From NCBI GenBank assembly GCA_035697245.1, contig DASSDH010000192.1, positions 1-64,000 of the forward strand: a stretch of DNA of 64,000 nucleotides. Reading direction: 5' to 3'. Below, in pieces: positions 36,503-46,401 of the stretch. The notes beneath the pieces were generated by a model, which did not search any database, was not told the origin of the DNA, and was given only the letters and a program-made list of their open reading frames with translations. This DNA is from JACVRX01 sp035697245 (lineage in GTDB: Bacteria > Actinomycetota > Actinomycetes > Jiangellales > Jiangellaceae). Positions within the stretch are counted from its first letter, which is position 1. Each line of letters begins with the position of its first letter. The position numbers and the translations under genes are program-made.

Positions 36503-36811
36503 TCAGCCGACCCCGACGGCGTCGAGCTCCCGCGGTCGCGGTCCACGCAGCTGAGTAAGCGCGCCCACGGCAGCGGCTTCGACCCGGGACATCTCGTCGC
36601 TCACCTCACGCAGGACCTCCGACATCGGTAGGTCCAGCGCTAGGCAGATCGCTGCCAGCAGCTCCGAGGACGCCTCCTTGCGACCACGCTCGACTTCGGA
36701 CAGATAGCCGAGGCTTACTCGGGCAGCGGCCGAGACTTCACGGAGGGTGCGACCTTGCTCGACCCGACGGCGCCGCAGCACGTCGCCGATCAGGCGTCTA
36801 ACGAGAACCAT
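36503..36811 (-). CDS. clgR: ClgR-like HTH transcriptional regulator
   Basis: 102-aa XRE-family regulator: GRTLREVSAAARVSLGYLSEVERGRKEAS is the helix-turn-helix, followed by the family tail MSEVLREVSDEMSRVEAA. ClgR activates clp protease and stress genes in Streptomyces, Corynebacterium and Mycobacterium, and the gene normally sits beside cinA/pgsA as here. ATG 36811 follows an AAGGGGG ribosome site; the longer frame to 36907 lacks support. Confidence 0.85.
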   Translation of the reverse strand: MVLVRRLIGDVLRRRRVEQGRTLREVSAAARVSLGYLSEVERGRKEASSELLAAICLALDLPMSEVLREVSDEMSRVEAAAVGALTQLRGPRPRELDAVGVG

Positions 36812-36921
36812 CGGCCCACCCCCTTCCACGACAGCTGCCGAGACCAATACGTCCACCGTACCTCCGGGTGGGCACAGCCTCGGAACGCGGACGCCATGCT
36901 CGGTCAACGTGTCCGACCGGG

Positions 36922-38097
36922 TCAGGATTCCCCAGGTCCCGGCCCGCCGTCCACCACGGCTCGGCGGAGCAGGTCCAGCGCCCGAACCACTGCCTGCCGG
37001 CGCACTGTCTCGCGATCATGACGTTGCCCGGACGGCTCGAACGAGCCCACCCTGGTCCCGCGTCGGGACGCGACCGCGACGTGCATCGTGCCGGCCGGAT
37101 AGCCGTCCTGCGGATCCGGTCCGGCCACCCCGGTCGTCGCTACGCCGAAATCGGCCCGACAGCGGGTGCGGATGCCTTCGGCCATTGCAGTCGCGGTGGT
37201 GGGCGCGACAGCGCCGTCTCTCGCAAGCAGGTCGGTGTCAACGCCGAGGAGATCGGCCTTGAGGTCGGTGGCGTAGGCCACCACTCCGCCGCGCACCACG
37301 TCTGACGCACCGGGGACGGACACGAGTGCCGCGGCGACGAGTCCACCCGTTAGCGACTCCGCCGTGGCGACAGAAACGCCACGAGCTCCCAACACCTGCA
37401 CAACCGCCTCCTCGAGACGCTGGTTCTCGGCGGCGACCGCATCGCCGAGGAGTTGCCGAGCGCGAGCCGTCGCGGCGGCCGCCAGCGTGCTGGCGTCGTT
37501 CCCGGTGCTGCCGATCAGGACCTCGACCTCGGCCGACTGGGGCAAATAGGACAGGCGGCCGCGGTCACCGAGGTACTCCCGCACCGGGTTCAACAGCTCG
37601 GCGACCCGAGACTCCGGCAGCCCGACGACGATCAATGACCGTGTGGACCGTGGCGACATGTGCCCGGCCGCCGTGACGATCTCAGGCAGCACCTGCCCGC
37701 TGACCATCGCGCGCATCTCGGCGGGCACGCCCGGGACGGCATACACGACGGCCCGGCTCGACTCCAGCCGCGCGCCCGGCTCGATTCCGACATCGTTGGC
37801 CAGCTCGGCGTTCAGCCAATGGCCGGACAAGCGGGCCAGCGCCGCGCGCGTGACGTCGTCCGGGGTCGGCCCCAGCCCTCCTGTCACGAGGACGGCGCGG
37901 GCAGCCTCCAATCCATGCTCGACGGCCCGCACGACAGCGTCAGCGTCGTCGGGAGCAATGGTGGCCGCGCCGACCTGAAGACCCTCCTCGGTGAGTCGGC
38001 GGCCGAGCCAAGGGCCGTTCGTATCGATGGTGTGGCCCGTCAACAGCTCGTCGCCGACGAGCACCAAGGCAACGGTGTTCGGTGCGGAGGAGGTCAC
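36922..38097 (-). CDS. cinA: CinA family protein (nicotinamide-nucleotide amidohydrolase)
   Basis: 391 aa: an N-terminal MoaB/MogA-like domain (LVGDELLTGHTIDTN, VTGGLGPTPDDVT) and a C-terminal PncC/CinA deamidase domain (ATAESLTGGLVAAALVSVPGASDVVRGG, TTGVAGPDPQDG). It recycles NMN and possibly ADP-ribose. GTG 38097 overlaps the pgsA stop (GTGA). Typical pgsA-cinA-clgR order. Confidence 0.95.
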   Translation of the reverse strand: MTSSAPNTVALVLVGDELLTGHTIDTNGPWLGRRLTEEGLQVGAATIAPDDADAVVRAVEHGLEAARAVLVTGGLGPTPDDVTRAALARLSGHWLNAELANDVGIEPGARLESSRAVVYAVPGVPAEMRAMVSGQVLPEIVTAAGHMSPRSTRSLIVVGLPESRVAELLNPVREYLGDRGRLSYLPQSAEVEVLIGSTGNDASTLAAAATARARQLLGDAVAAENQRLEEAVVQVLGARGVSVATAESLTGGLVAAALVSVPGASDVVRGGVVAYATDLKADLLGVDTDLLARDGAVAPTTATAMAEGIRTRCRADFGVATTGVAGPDPQDGYPAGTMHVAVASRRGTRVGSFEPSGQRHDRETVRRQAVVRALDLLRRAVVDGGPGPGES

Positions 38098-38705
38098 TTG
38101 ATCGTCCCGGCGGGAGGAGTCGGTTCGGCCGAGGCGCGTTCGGCCCGGATGATTCGGCGCGCCTGAGCGACGTAATCGACACCAGTCACGACGGTGACCA
38201 CCACGGCGAGCGCCATCGCGCTTACCTCGACGGGGTGCCATGCCGCCGGCAGCGGCAGCAGATAAAGGCCGAGCGCGAGCGATTGCAAGGCGGTCTTGAC
38301 CTTACCGCCCCGGCCCGCGGGCAGGGCGACATGCCGGAGCAGAGCGAAACGCAGCGCCGTCACACCAATCTCGCGAATCAGCACCACCACTGTCACCCAC
38401 CAGGGCAGCTCGCCGAGCACCGACAGACCGACGAAGGCGGTGCCGGTCAGTGCCTTGTCGGCGATGGGATCCGCGATGACACCGAAGTCGGTGACGAGTC
38501 CGCGGCGCCGGGCCAGCTCGCCGTCCAACCGGTCCGTAATCATGGCGACCGAGAAGGTCAGGAACGCACCGACCCGCGAGGCATCGTCGGCCCCACCGTC
38601 ACGGAGGAGCAACCAGCCCATCAGCGGCACGAGCAGCAAGCGCAGGACGGTGAGCCCATTCGGCAGATTCCATGGGCTCGACCGGTTCTGGGCCGGGGTG
38701 GGCAC
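38094..38705 (-). CDS. pgsA: CDP-diacylglycerol-glycerol-3-phosphate 3-phosphatidyltransferase
   Basis: 203-aa membrane enzyme of phospholipid synthesis. The CDP-alcohol phosphotransferase signature is complete: DRLDGELARRRG...DFGVIADPIADK. About five hydrophobic helices follow or surround it. GTG 38705 is chosen because WNLPNGLTVLRLLLVP should be near the N-terminus. Confidence 0.92.
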   Translation of the reverse strand: MPTPAQNRSSPWNLPNGLTVLRLLLVPLMGWLLLRDGGADDASRVGAFLTFSVAMITDRLDGELARRRGLVTDFGVIADPIADKALTGTAFVGLSVLGELPWWVTVVVLIREIGVTALRFALLRHVALPAGRGGKVKTALQSLALGLYLLPLPAAWHPVEVSAMALAVVVTVVTGVDYVAQARRIIRAERASAEPTPPAGTIK

Positions 38706-38789
38706 GCCGTCAGGGTACGACCCGGAACGGCATTCGCCCTGGTCCCGAACGTGACGGTCGACGGCCAAGAACCGGTCTCGGGGCTGCGT

Positions 38790-40193
38790 TTACTCGGGAA
38801 CGGCGAACAGATCTGCTCCGAAGGAATCGCTGACGCGGGCGGTAACCAGGTCACCGCGCTGAGCGGCGATGCCGATCACCGTCGTCGTCCCATCGACATC
38901 GGGACCCTGGTGGGCGGCTCGCCCGTCCGCGGTGTCGGCCGAAACCGACTCGACGATGACCTGCACCTGCTCGCCGATCCGCTCCTCCGCCCGCTGGGCG
39001 ACCAGCTCGTCGACGAGGGCGTTGACGCGCTCGACCCGGTCGGCGACTTCCTCCGCCGGGAGCTTGTCATCGAATTCGGCCGCCTCGGTGCCGTCCTCGT
39101 CGGAGTAGCCGAACACGCCGACCACGTCCAGCCGGGCGGCGACGAGGAACGACTCCAGGGTGCCGAGGTCGGACTCGGTTTCGCCGGGAAACCCGACGAT
39201 CACGTTGGAGCGAATGCCGGCACCCGGGCACTTCTCGCGGATCGTCTGGATGAGGTCCAGGAACAGGTCTGCCGAACCGAAGCGGCGCATCCGGCGTAAC
39301 ACGGCCCGGCTGGCGTGCTGGAAGGAGAGGTCGTAATAGGGCGCGACGCCGGGAATGGTGACGACGGCTTCGACCAGCGTGGGACGCATCTCCGCCGGCT
39401 GCAGATAGGACAGCCGCACCCGGTCGATGCCGTCGACCGCGGCGATGTCGGGGAGCAGCGACTCGAGCAGGCGAAGGTCACCGAGATCCTTCCCGTAGGA
39501 CGTGGTGTTCTCGCTGACCAGGAACAGCTCGCGCACCCCTTGTTCCGCGAGCCACCTGGCCTCCGCCAGCACCTCACCTGGACGGCGGGACACGAACGCC
39601 CCGCGGAACCGAGGGATGGCGCAGAAGGAGCAGCGCCGGTCGCAGCCGCTCGCCAGCTTCAGCGGCGCGACCGGACTGTGTTCGAGCCGGCGCCGAGGCA
39701 CGGGCGGGCCAGCAGCCGGGCCAGGCCGGTCCACGGGTGCCAGCGGCAGGAGTCTTCGCCGATCGCGAGGGCTGTGGGCAACCAGCTTGCGCCCCTCGAG
39801 CACGTCGTGCAGCCGTTGGCCGATGTGCTGATAGTCGTCGAAGCCGAGAACCGCGTCGGCCTCGGTCAGTTCCGCGGCCAGGTCAGCCCCGTACCGCTCG
39901 GCCAGGCAGCCCACTGCGACCACCGACCGGGTACGGCCGCCGGTCTTGTGTTCTCCAGCTGCCAGCACCGCGTCGATCGAGTCCTTCTTGGCCTGTTCGA
40001 CGAAGCCGCAGGTGTTGACCAGGACCGTCTCGGCGTCGGCTGGGTCCAACACCAGTTCGAAGCCCTCCGCCGACAGTCGGCCCGCCAACTCCTCGGAGTC
40101 CACCTCGTTGCGGGCGCAGCCCAGCGTGACGATCGCCACCGGATGCCCGCCCATGACCACGCAGCCTCGCATGCCGCGCGGCGCACGGAGCAT
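38790..40193 (-). CDS. rimO: Ribosomal protein S12 methylthiotransferase
   Basis: 467-aa radical-SAM enzyme that methylthiolates an aspartate of S12. UPF0004 domain (VTLGCARNEVDSEELAGRL), cluster motif CDRRCSFCAIP, C-terminal TRAM region. It is a paralogue of MiaB at 5902-7356. Start is uncertain: ATG 40193 has GGAAAGGG at about 9 bases, whereas ATG 40154 gives the more usual N-terminus. Confidence 0.95.
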   Translation of the reverse strand: MLRAPRGMRGCVVMGGHPVAIVTLGCARNEVDSEELAGRLSAEGFELVLDPADAETVLVNTCGFVEQAKKDSIDAVLAAGEHKTGGRTRSVVAVGCLAERYGADLAAELTEADAVLGFDDYQHIGQRLHDVLEGRKLVAHSPRDRRRLLPLAPVDRPGPAAGPPVPRRRLEHSPVAPLKLASGCDRRCSFCAIPRFRGAFVSRRPGEVLAEARWLAEQGVRELFLVSENTTSYGKDLGDLRLLESLLPDIAAVDGIDRVRLSYLQPAEMRPTLVEAVVTIPGVAPYYDLSFQHASRAVLRRMRRFGSADLFLDLIQTIREKCPGAGIRSNVIVGFPGETESDLGTLESFLVAARLDVVGVFGYSDEDGTEAAEFDDKLPAEEVADRVERVNALVDELVAQRAEERIGEQVQVIVESVSADTADGRAAHQGPDVDGTTTVIGIAAQRGDLVTARVSDSFGADLFAVPE

Positions 40194-40247
40194 CCGGGCG
40201 GCCCTTTCCGGGCCAAAGCATCGGGAAAGCGACAGCCCTACGCATGC

Positions 40248-41126
40248 TCACGCCGGCGTCGCGCCCACGCGGGCAGCCAGCGCCATCGCGTCGAATGGCG
40301 CGCGCACCTTGACGTCGTTGTCGAAGTAGACGTACACGTCGTGCCCGTCGGGTTGCGCGTCGACCGGCATGCCGATCGTGTGGGCATCAGGGGAGGAACC
40401 TCCCGCTGCCCACGTGCGTACTCGGGCAGCCCACCAGTCGAGTGCCTGAACGTCGTAGCCGCTGACGTAGAGCTCCGCCGAGCCGTGCAGGCGTACGTAC
40501 ACGAAGCTGGAGGTGACGTCCTCCAGAAAGGGCCACTTGCCGGCAGTATCCGCGACGACCAGGCCGACGTCGTGTTCCCTGAGGAGCTCCACGAAGCCGG
40601 GTGTGACGTAGCTGCCGTGCCGGATCTCCAGCGCATGACGGAGCGGGCGGTCGACCGAGGTCGTGGTGATCGCCCCGTGCTTGAGCCGCCCGTCGTGACG
40701 CTCGGCGAGTCGAGCGGCCTCGGCCGTCGTCCGCGGCAGCTGGTCGAAGAAGGCCGCCAGCCGGCCGGGATGGAAGCCCAGCATCGGCGGCAGCTGCCAC
40801 AGCAGCGGCCCGAGCTTGTGCTCAAGCGCGAGTACGCCAGAACCGAAGAAGTTGGCCAGCGGGGTCTCGACGTCCGTCAGTTTCTTCATGTGGGTGATGA
40901 ACCGACCGCCCTTCACCGAGAACACGAAGTTGTCCGGCGTCTGCTCGAACCAGCTCCGGTAGCTCGACGGCCACTGCAACGAGTAGAACGAGCCGTTGAT
41001 CTCGACGCTGTTCAGCCGGCTCGCCGCGAACTCGAGCTCCCGCTTCTGCGGGAGGTCCGGCGGATAGAAGACCCCGCGCCACGGCGCGTACGTCCACCCA
41101 GAGATCCCGATCCGTATATCTGCCAC
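40248..41126 (-). CDS. DUF72 family protein
   Basis: 292-aa TIM-barrel protein of the YecE/DUF72 family: ISGWTYAPWRGVFYP, INGSFYSLQWPSSYRSW, then YVRLHGSAELYVSGYD and VYVYFDNDVKVRAP. Activity unknown. GTG 41126 follows AGGAAAGG. It sits between ftsK and rimO on the same strand. Confidence 0.88.
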   Translation of the reverse strand: MADIRIGISGWTYAPWRGVFYPPDLPQKRELEFAASRLNSVEINGSFYSLQWPSSYRSWFEQTPDNFVFSVKGGRFITHMKKLTDVETPLANFFGSGVLALEHKLGPLLWQLPPMLGFHPGRLAAFFDQLPRTTAEAARLAERHDGRLKHGAITTTSVDRPLRHALEIRHGSYVTPGFVELLREHDVGLVVADTAGKWPFLEDVTSSFVYVRLHGSAELYVSGYDVQALDWWAARVRTWAAGGSSPDAHTIGMPVDAQPDGHDVYVYFDNDVKVRAPFDAMALAARVGATPA

Positions 41127-41155
41127 GCCGACACACCTTTCCTGGTGTCAGCGTG

Positions 41156-43672
41156 TTACCCGCCGCGCAGGGTGTCGACGACCTCGTCGAGTTCATCGGG
41201 CTTGACCAGGACGTCTCGCGCCTTGGAGCCTTCGGACGGGCCGACGATGCCCCGGCTCTCCATCAGGTCCATCAGCCGGCCGGCCTTGGCGAAGCCCACC
41301 CGGAGCTTGCGCTGCAGCATCGACGTCGAGCCGAACTGCGTCGTGATCACCAGCTCGGCCGCCTGGCAGAGCAGGTCGAGGTCGTCGCCGATGTCCTCGT
41401 CGACTTCTCGTCGGGCGCCCTGTGCAGCAACGACGTCCTCACGGTACGAGGGCTCCAGCTGAGACTTGCAGTGCCGGGTGACCGCGTGGATCTCGGACTC
41501 GGAAACCCAGGCACCCTGGATCCGCACCGGCTTGCTCGCACCCATCGGCAGGAACAAGCCATCCCCCTGACCGACGAGTTTCTCCGCGCCGTTCTGGTCC
41601 AGGATCACCCGGGAATCGGCCAGCGAGGACGTCGCGAAAGCCAACCGCGACGGCACGTTCGCCTTGATCAGCCCGGTCACGATATCGACCGACGGGCGCT
41701 GGGTTGCCAGCACGAGGTGGATGCCGGCGGCCCGAGCCAGCTGGGTGATGCGGACGATCGCGTCCTCCACGTCGCGCGGAGCGACCATCATCAGATCAGC
41801 TAACTCGTCGACGATCACCAGCAGGTACGGATACGGCGTCAATGTGCGCTCACTGCCGGGTGGTGCCTTCACTCGGCCGGCCCGTACCGCCTTGTTGAAG
41901 TCGTCGAGGTGGCGGAAGCCGAAATGGGCGAGGTCGTCGTACCGCATGTCCATCTCGCGCACCACCCAACCGAGCGCCTCGGCGGCACGTTTGGGGTTGG
42001 TGATGATCGGGGTGATCAGGTGCGGGATACCGTCATACGCCGTGAGCTCGACCCGCTTCGGGTCGACCAGGATCATCCGTACCTCGTCTGGTGTGGCCCG
42101 CATGAGCACCGAGGTGATCATGGAGTTGATGCAGCTGGATTTCCCCGACCCGGTTGCTCCGGCGATGAGCACGTGCGGCATCTTGGCCAAGTTCGCGACG
42201 ACGAAGCCGCCTTCGACGTCCTTGCCCAGCGCTACGACCATCGGGTGGTGGTCCTTGCGGGCGACCGGTGAGCGGAGCACGTCGCCGAGACTGACCGTCT
42301 CCTTGTCTCTGTTGGGAATCTCTATGCCGATCGCCGACTTACCCGGGATCGGCGACAGGATCCGGACGTCCGCGCTCGCCACCGCATAGGAGATGTTCTT
42401 CGACAGCGCCGTGACGCGCTCCACCTTGACCGCGTTGCCGAGTTCGACCTCGTACCGAGTGACCGTAGGGCCGCGGGTGTAGCCGGTGACCTGGGCGTCG
42501 ATCTCGAATTGGTCGAGCACCTCGGTCAGCGCCTCGACGACCTGGTCCGACGCCGCTGATCGGGCCCGGTGCGGACTTCCCTGGCGCAGCGCGTCGCTGG
42601 ACGGCAGCGTGTAGGTGACATCGCCAGACAACGCCAGCTGCTCCACCCGCACGGGCAGCGGGGTGTGCGGAGGCGGTTCCGTCGACGCATCCGTGCGGCG
42701 CCGTTCGGCCACGACGATTCGGGTCGGCTGGTCGCTCTCCTCAGTGGTCGGGTCGTCCTCCTGGCCAGCCTGTCGCCCGGCCTTCGCCTGCTCCCGTAAC
42801 AGCGGGCTGTCGTATGGGTTCAGGTCGTCCGGCGCCTCGGCCGGCGACCATCGGCGACGCAACAGGGATCGACGGGCCGGCGGGCCGGCATCGTCCGCAC
42901 CGCGCTCCGCCTCGCCCCCGACCAGCCATCCCCGCACCGCTCGGCCGCGAGCGGGCAGGTCGTGTACCGGTGTTCCCGTGACGACGAGCAGGCCGAAGAT
43001 CGACAGGAGTCCGAGCAGGGGCGTGGCCACCCACACGGTGAGCAGGTCGGCCAACACCGTGGAGGCGACGAACCCGACTGCCCCGCCCGCACTCTGCATG
43101 GCTGCTTCGCCGTCGACCGACCTGGGCATGCCGGCAGCGATGTGGACGAGTCCCAGCAGACCGAGAGTCAGCGCCGTCCAGCCGACGAGCTGGCGGGCAC
43201 CCGGGCCGTTGCGGTCAGGATGACGCAGGGTTCGCCAGGCCAGCAGGAGCAGCAGGATCGGCACGACCGAGGCGGCGGCGCCGACAGTACCGGCGACGAC
43301 AGTCCGGATGACCTCCGCGACCGTGCTGTCGATGTTCCACCAGACGGCGGCCGCGATCACGATGCCGGCACCGACCAGCGACAGCCCGACACCGTCGCGC
43401 CGATGGGCGACATCGAGCTCACGCGCACTCGAGCCGATGCGCCGGACGAGGCCACCGACCAGGTGCGCGATACCCATCCACACCGCGCCGAACACGCGCC
43501 CGATGCCGCTGGCCGCCCTCGTCGCTACGCCGCGTCGGGGGGGCGAAAGCCGTCGCTGGGCCGCCGGTCGACTCGTCCGGCCTCGGGCCGACGCCCGACC
43601 ATTACCGCGGCTGGCCGACGACTCCGACGCTGACCTGCGAGAACGGGTCATCGTTGAGCTGCGGTTCGCCAT
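41156..43672 (-). CDS. ftsK: DNA translocase FtsK
   Basis: 838 aa. A basic serine/arginine-rich N-terminal tail and four membrane helices (about 85-230) anchor it at the septum. A linker precedes the RecA-like motor, with Walker A AGATGSGKSSCINSM and Walker B YLLVIVDELADLMM. The C-terminal gamma winged helix (about 770-838, LRVGFAKAGRLMDLMESRGIVG) reads KOPS sites. ATG 43672 is taken as start. It clears chromosomes from the septum. Confidence 0.95.
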   Translation of the reverse strand: MANRSSTMTRSRRSASESSASRGNGRASARGRTSRPAAQRRLSPPRRGVATRAASGIGRVFGAVWMGIAHLVGGLVRRIGSSARELDVAHRRDGVGLSLVGAGIVIAAAVWWNIDSTVAEVIRTVVAGTVGAAASVVPILLLLLAWRTLRHPDRNGPGARQLVGWTALTLGLLGLVHIAAGMPRSVDGEAAMQSAGGAVGFVASTVLADLLTVWVATPLLGLLSIFGLLVVTGTPVHDLPARGRAVRGWLVGGEAERGADDAGPPARRSLLRRRWSPAEAPDDLNPYDSPLLREQAKAGRQAGQEDDPTTEESDQPTRIVVAERRRTDASTEPPPHTPLPVRVEQLALSGDVTYTLPSSDALRQGSPHRARSAASDQVVEALTEVLDQFEIDAQVTGYTRGPTVTRYEVELGNAVKVERVTALSKNISYAVASADVRILSPIPGKSAIGIEIPNRDKETVSLGDVLRSPVARKDHHPMVVALGKDVEGGFVVANLAKMPHVLIAGATGSGKSSCINSMITSVLMRATPDEVRMILVDPKRVELTAYDGIPHLITPIITNPKRAAEALGWVVREMDMRYDDLAHFGFRHLDDFNKAVRAGRVKAPPGSERTLTPYPYLLVIVDELADLMMVAPRDVEDAIVRITQLARAAGIHLVLATQRPSVDIVTGLIKANVPSRLAFATSSLADSRVILDQNGAEKLVGQGDGLFLPMGASKPVRIQGAWVSESEIHAVTRHCKSQLEPSYREDVVAAQGARREVDEDIGDDLDLLCQAAELVITTQFGSTSMLQRKLRVGFAKAGRLMDLMESRGIVGPSEGSKARDVLVKPDELDEVVDTLRGG

Positions 43673-43759
43673 GATCGGAAGGCTACCCTGGCCGAGACAC
43701 ATCGGTCTCTTTAGTCACACTGGTGTGTCCCCGTAACTTGAGAGCTCGTACTCGTCGCC

Positions 43760-45448
43760 CTAGGACTCGACAACGACCGGGATGATCATCGGCCGACGGC
43801 GGTAACGGCCGCTGACCCAACGGCCGACGGTTCGGCGGATCGTCTGCTGGAGTTGGTAGACGTCGGCGGCACCGCTCGCAGTGGCCTGCTCCAGCGCCTC
43901 GGCGACCTGCGGACGGACCTCGGCGAACACGGTGTCGTCCTCGGCGAACCCGCGTGCGTGGATCTCGGGCCCACCCGTGACCTTACCGGTGACCGAGTCG
44001 ACCACGACGACAACGGAGATGAAGCCTTCCTCACCGAGGATCCGGCGGTCCTTCAGCGACGCCTCGGCGATGCCGCCGACATTGGAACCGTCCACGTAGA
44101 CGTACCCGCACGGGACCGCTCCGACCACGCGGGCGACGCCGTCGACCAGGTCGATGACGACTCCGTCCTCGGCCCGCACGATCCGGTCGGCGGGAACGCC
44201 CGAGCTCACCGCCACGGCGGAGTTGGCATGCAGGTGTCGGATCTCCCCGTGCACCGGCATGACGTTCCTGGGTTTTACCAGGTTGTAGGCGTAGAGCAGC
44301 TCGGCGGCACTCGCGTGGCCGGACGTATGGACCATGGCGTTGCCGCGGTGAACGACGGTGGCGCCCCAGCGGGTGAGCCCGTTGATGACCCTGGCCACCG
44401 CGTTCTCGTTGCCCGGGATGAGCGACGAGGCGAGCACGACGACATCACCTGGTTCGATGCTGATGGCTGGGTGATCGCGGTTCGCCATCCGGGACAGCGC
44501 CGCCATCGGCTCGCCCTGTGATCCGGTCGACATGAGCACGACCTCGCCCGGTGCGAGGTCGTCGATGCTTTTCAGGTCGACCAGGGTGCCGCCGGGGATC
44601 CGTAGGTAGCCCAGGTCACGAGCGATTCCCATGTTGCGGACCATCGACCGGCCGACGAATGCGACCTTGCGCCGGTGTGCGGCGGACACGTCGAGCACCT
44701 GCTGCACCCGATGCACATGGCTGGCGAAGGAGGCAACGACGATCCGGCGCGGTGCCTCGGCGAAGATCCGGTCGAGCACCGGCGCGATCTCTCGCTCATG
44801 CGGCGTGTACCCGGGCACCTCGGCGTTCGTCGAGTCGACCATGAACAAGTCGACACCGGCGTCACCCAGACGCGCGAAGCCGTTGAGATCGGTCAGTCGT
44901 CCGTCCAGCGGCAGCTGGTCCAACTTGAAGTCGCCGGTGTGGAGAACCAGCCCGGCCGGTGTCCTGATTGCGAGTGCGAGTGCATCGGGGATGGAGTGGT
45001 TGACGGCGAGGAACTCCACCTCGAATTGCCCGAACCGCTCGGTGCGTCCCGCAGCGACTTCCAGCTGGTAGGTCTCGATCTTGTGCTCGACGAGTTTCTC
45101 CTCCACGAGCGCGAGGGTGAGCCGTGACCCGACGAGTGGGAGGTCGGGCTTCTCGCGTAGGAGAAACGGAACCGCTCCGATGTGGTCTTCGTGACCATGG
45201 GTGAGCACGATGGCTTCGACCTGCTCGAGGCGATCCCGTACGTATTCGAAGTCGGGCAGGATGAGATCGACTCCGGGCTGGTGGTCCTCGGGGAACAGAA
45301 CACCGCAGTCGACGATCAACAGGCGGCCGCCGTACTCGAAGACGGTCATGTTCCGCCCGATCTCACCTAGGCCGCCGAGCGGGACGATCCGCAGGCCACC
45401 GTCGGAGAGCGGCGGAGGCATCGCCAGCTCGGGGTGAGGATGGCTCAC
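43760..45448 (-). CDS. rnj: Ribonuclease J
   Basis: 562-aa metallo-beta-lactamase/beta-CASP nuclease with 5'-3' exo- and endonuclease activity in RNA decay and rRNA maturation. Metal motif HGHEDHIGAVPFLL, then HTGDFKLDQLP and the beta-CASP PVHGEIRHLHANS. GTG 45448 overlaps the dapA stop (GTGA). This dapA-rnj-ftsK order is common in Actinobacteria. Confidence 0.96.
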   Translation of the reverse strand: MSHPHPELAMPPPLSDGGLRIVPLGGLGEIGRNMTVFEYGGRLLIVDCGVLFPEDHQPGVDLILPDFEYVRDRLEQVEAIVLTHGHEDHIGAVPFLLREKPDLPLVGSRLTLALVEEKLVEHKIETYQLEVAAGRTERFGQFEVEFLAVNHSIPDALALAIRTPAGLVLHTGDFKLDQLPLDGRLTDLNGFARLGDAGVDLFMVDSTNAEVPGYTPHEREIAPVLDRIFAEAPRRIVVASFASHVHRVQQVLDVSAAHRRKVAFVGRSMVRNMGIARDLGYLRIPGGTLVDLKSIDDLAPGEVVLMSTGSQGEPMAALSRMANRDHPAISIEPGDVVVLASSLIPGNENAVARVINGLTRWGATVVHRGNAMVHTSGHASAAELLYAYNLVKPRNVMPVHGEIRHLHANSAVAVSSGVPADRIVRAEDGVVIDLVDGVARVVGAVPCGYVYVDGSNVGGIAEASLKDRRILGEEGFISVVVVVDSVTGKVTGGPEIHARGFAEDDTVFAEVRPQVAEALEQATASGAADVYQLQQTIRRTVGRWVSGRYRRRPMIIPVVVES

Positions 45449-46353
45449 AGCAGCCCCGCCGCCACCAGCTCTGCCCGCAGTTCGGCCACCTGCTCCTCGG
45501 TCGCCTCGATCAGCGGCGAGCGCATGGCCCGGCCGGTCAGCACACCGGTGAGCTGACCGGCCGCCTTCGCCATGATCGCGCCCTGGGTCCGGGTCATGAT
45601 CGCTCGGACGGCGGGAATCAGCTCGCGATGGATGCGGACGGCGTCGGGCAGGTCACCGGCATCGACCGCAGTGACCATCGCGGCGTAGCGCGATGCGGCC
45701 ACGTGGGCGACCACGCTGACGACACCGATCGCGCCCTGAGTCAGGTGAGCGAGGTTGAGCCCGTCGTCGCCGGAGTAGTAAGCCAGTTCGGTGCGGGCCA
45801 TGACCTCCGAGGAGGCGAACAGGTCGCCCTTTGCGTCCTTGACAGCGACGATCCGGTCGTGGTCGGCCAGCCGGACCAACGTCTCGGTCGCGATCGCCAC
45901 CCCGGAACGACCGGGGATGTCGTAGAGCATGACGGGCAGCCCGGTGGCCTCCGCCACGGCAGTGAAGTGGCGGCGCAGCCCTTCCTGTGGCGGCCTGCTG
46001 TAGAACGGCGTCACGACCAACAGACCGTGTGCGCCGGCCTTCTCGGCGTGTCGGGCCAGGTCGACGGTGTGGTGCGTGTCGTAAGTGCCGACCCCGGCGA
46101 CTACCGTGGCCCGGTCCCCCACAGCGTCGAGCACCGCGCGCAGCAGCTGATCCTTCTCCGTGTCGGTCGTGGTAGGGCTTTCGCCGGTCGTGCCGCTGAT
46201 GACCAGGCCGTCGCACCCCTCGGTGACCAGATGCTCTGCGAGGCGTGCCGCCCCGTCGAGATCTAGGCCGCCGTCGTCGTGGAACGGCGTCACCATCGCG
46301 GTGAGGACACGACCGAAGGGAGCGCGGCGGAGCGTGATGGGATCGTCTGGCAT
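45445..46353 (-). CDS. dapA: 4-Hydroxy-tetrahydrodipicolinate synthase
   Basis: 302-aa TIM-barrel aldolase committing aspartate semialdehyde and pyruvate to lysine/DAP. GTTGESPT substrate loop, YDIPGRSG with the catalytic tyrosine, and Schiff-base lysine in AVKDAKGD. Third DAP-pathway gene in the window, with dapF and dapB. Confidence 0.96.
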   Translation of the reverse strand: MPDDPITLRRAPFGRVLTAMVTPFHDDGGLDLDGAARLAEHLVTEGCDGLVISGTTGESPTTTDTEKDQLLRAVLDAVGDRATVVAGVGTYDTHHTVDLARHAEKAGAHGLLVVTPFYSRPPQEGLRRHFTAVAEATGLPVMLYDIPGRSGVAIATETLVRLADHDRIVAVKDAKGDLFASSEVMARTELAYYSGDDGLNLAHLTQGAIGVVSVVAHVAASRYAAMVTAVDAGDLPDAVRIHRELIPAVRAIMTRTQGAIMAKAAGQLTGVLTGRAMRSPLIEATEEQVAELRAELVAAGLL

Positions 46354-46401
46354 GGTCCTGAAGGCTACCGGTCGGTGAGTCGCCGTCGGTTGTTTCGGCC
46401 G

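Noticed and set aside
39315..41462. 715-aa plus-strand open frame
   Set aside because: Antisense shadow of rimO, the DUF72 gene and the end of ftsK; it has no recognisable domain and crosses three real genes.
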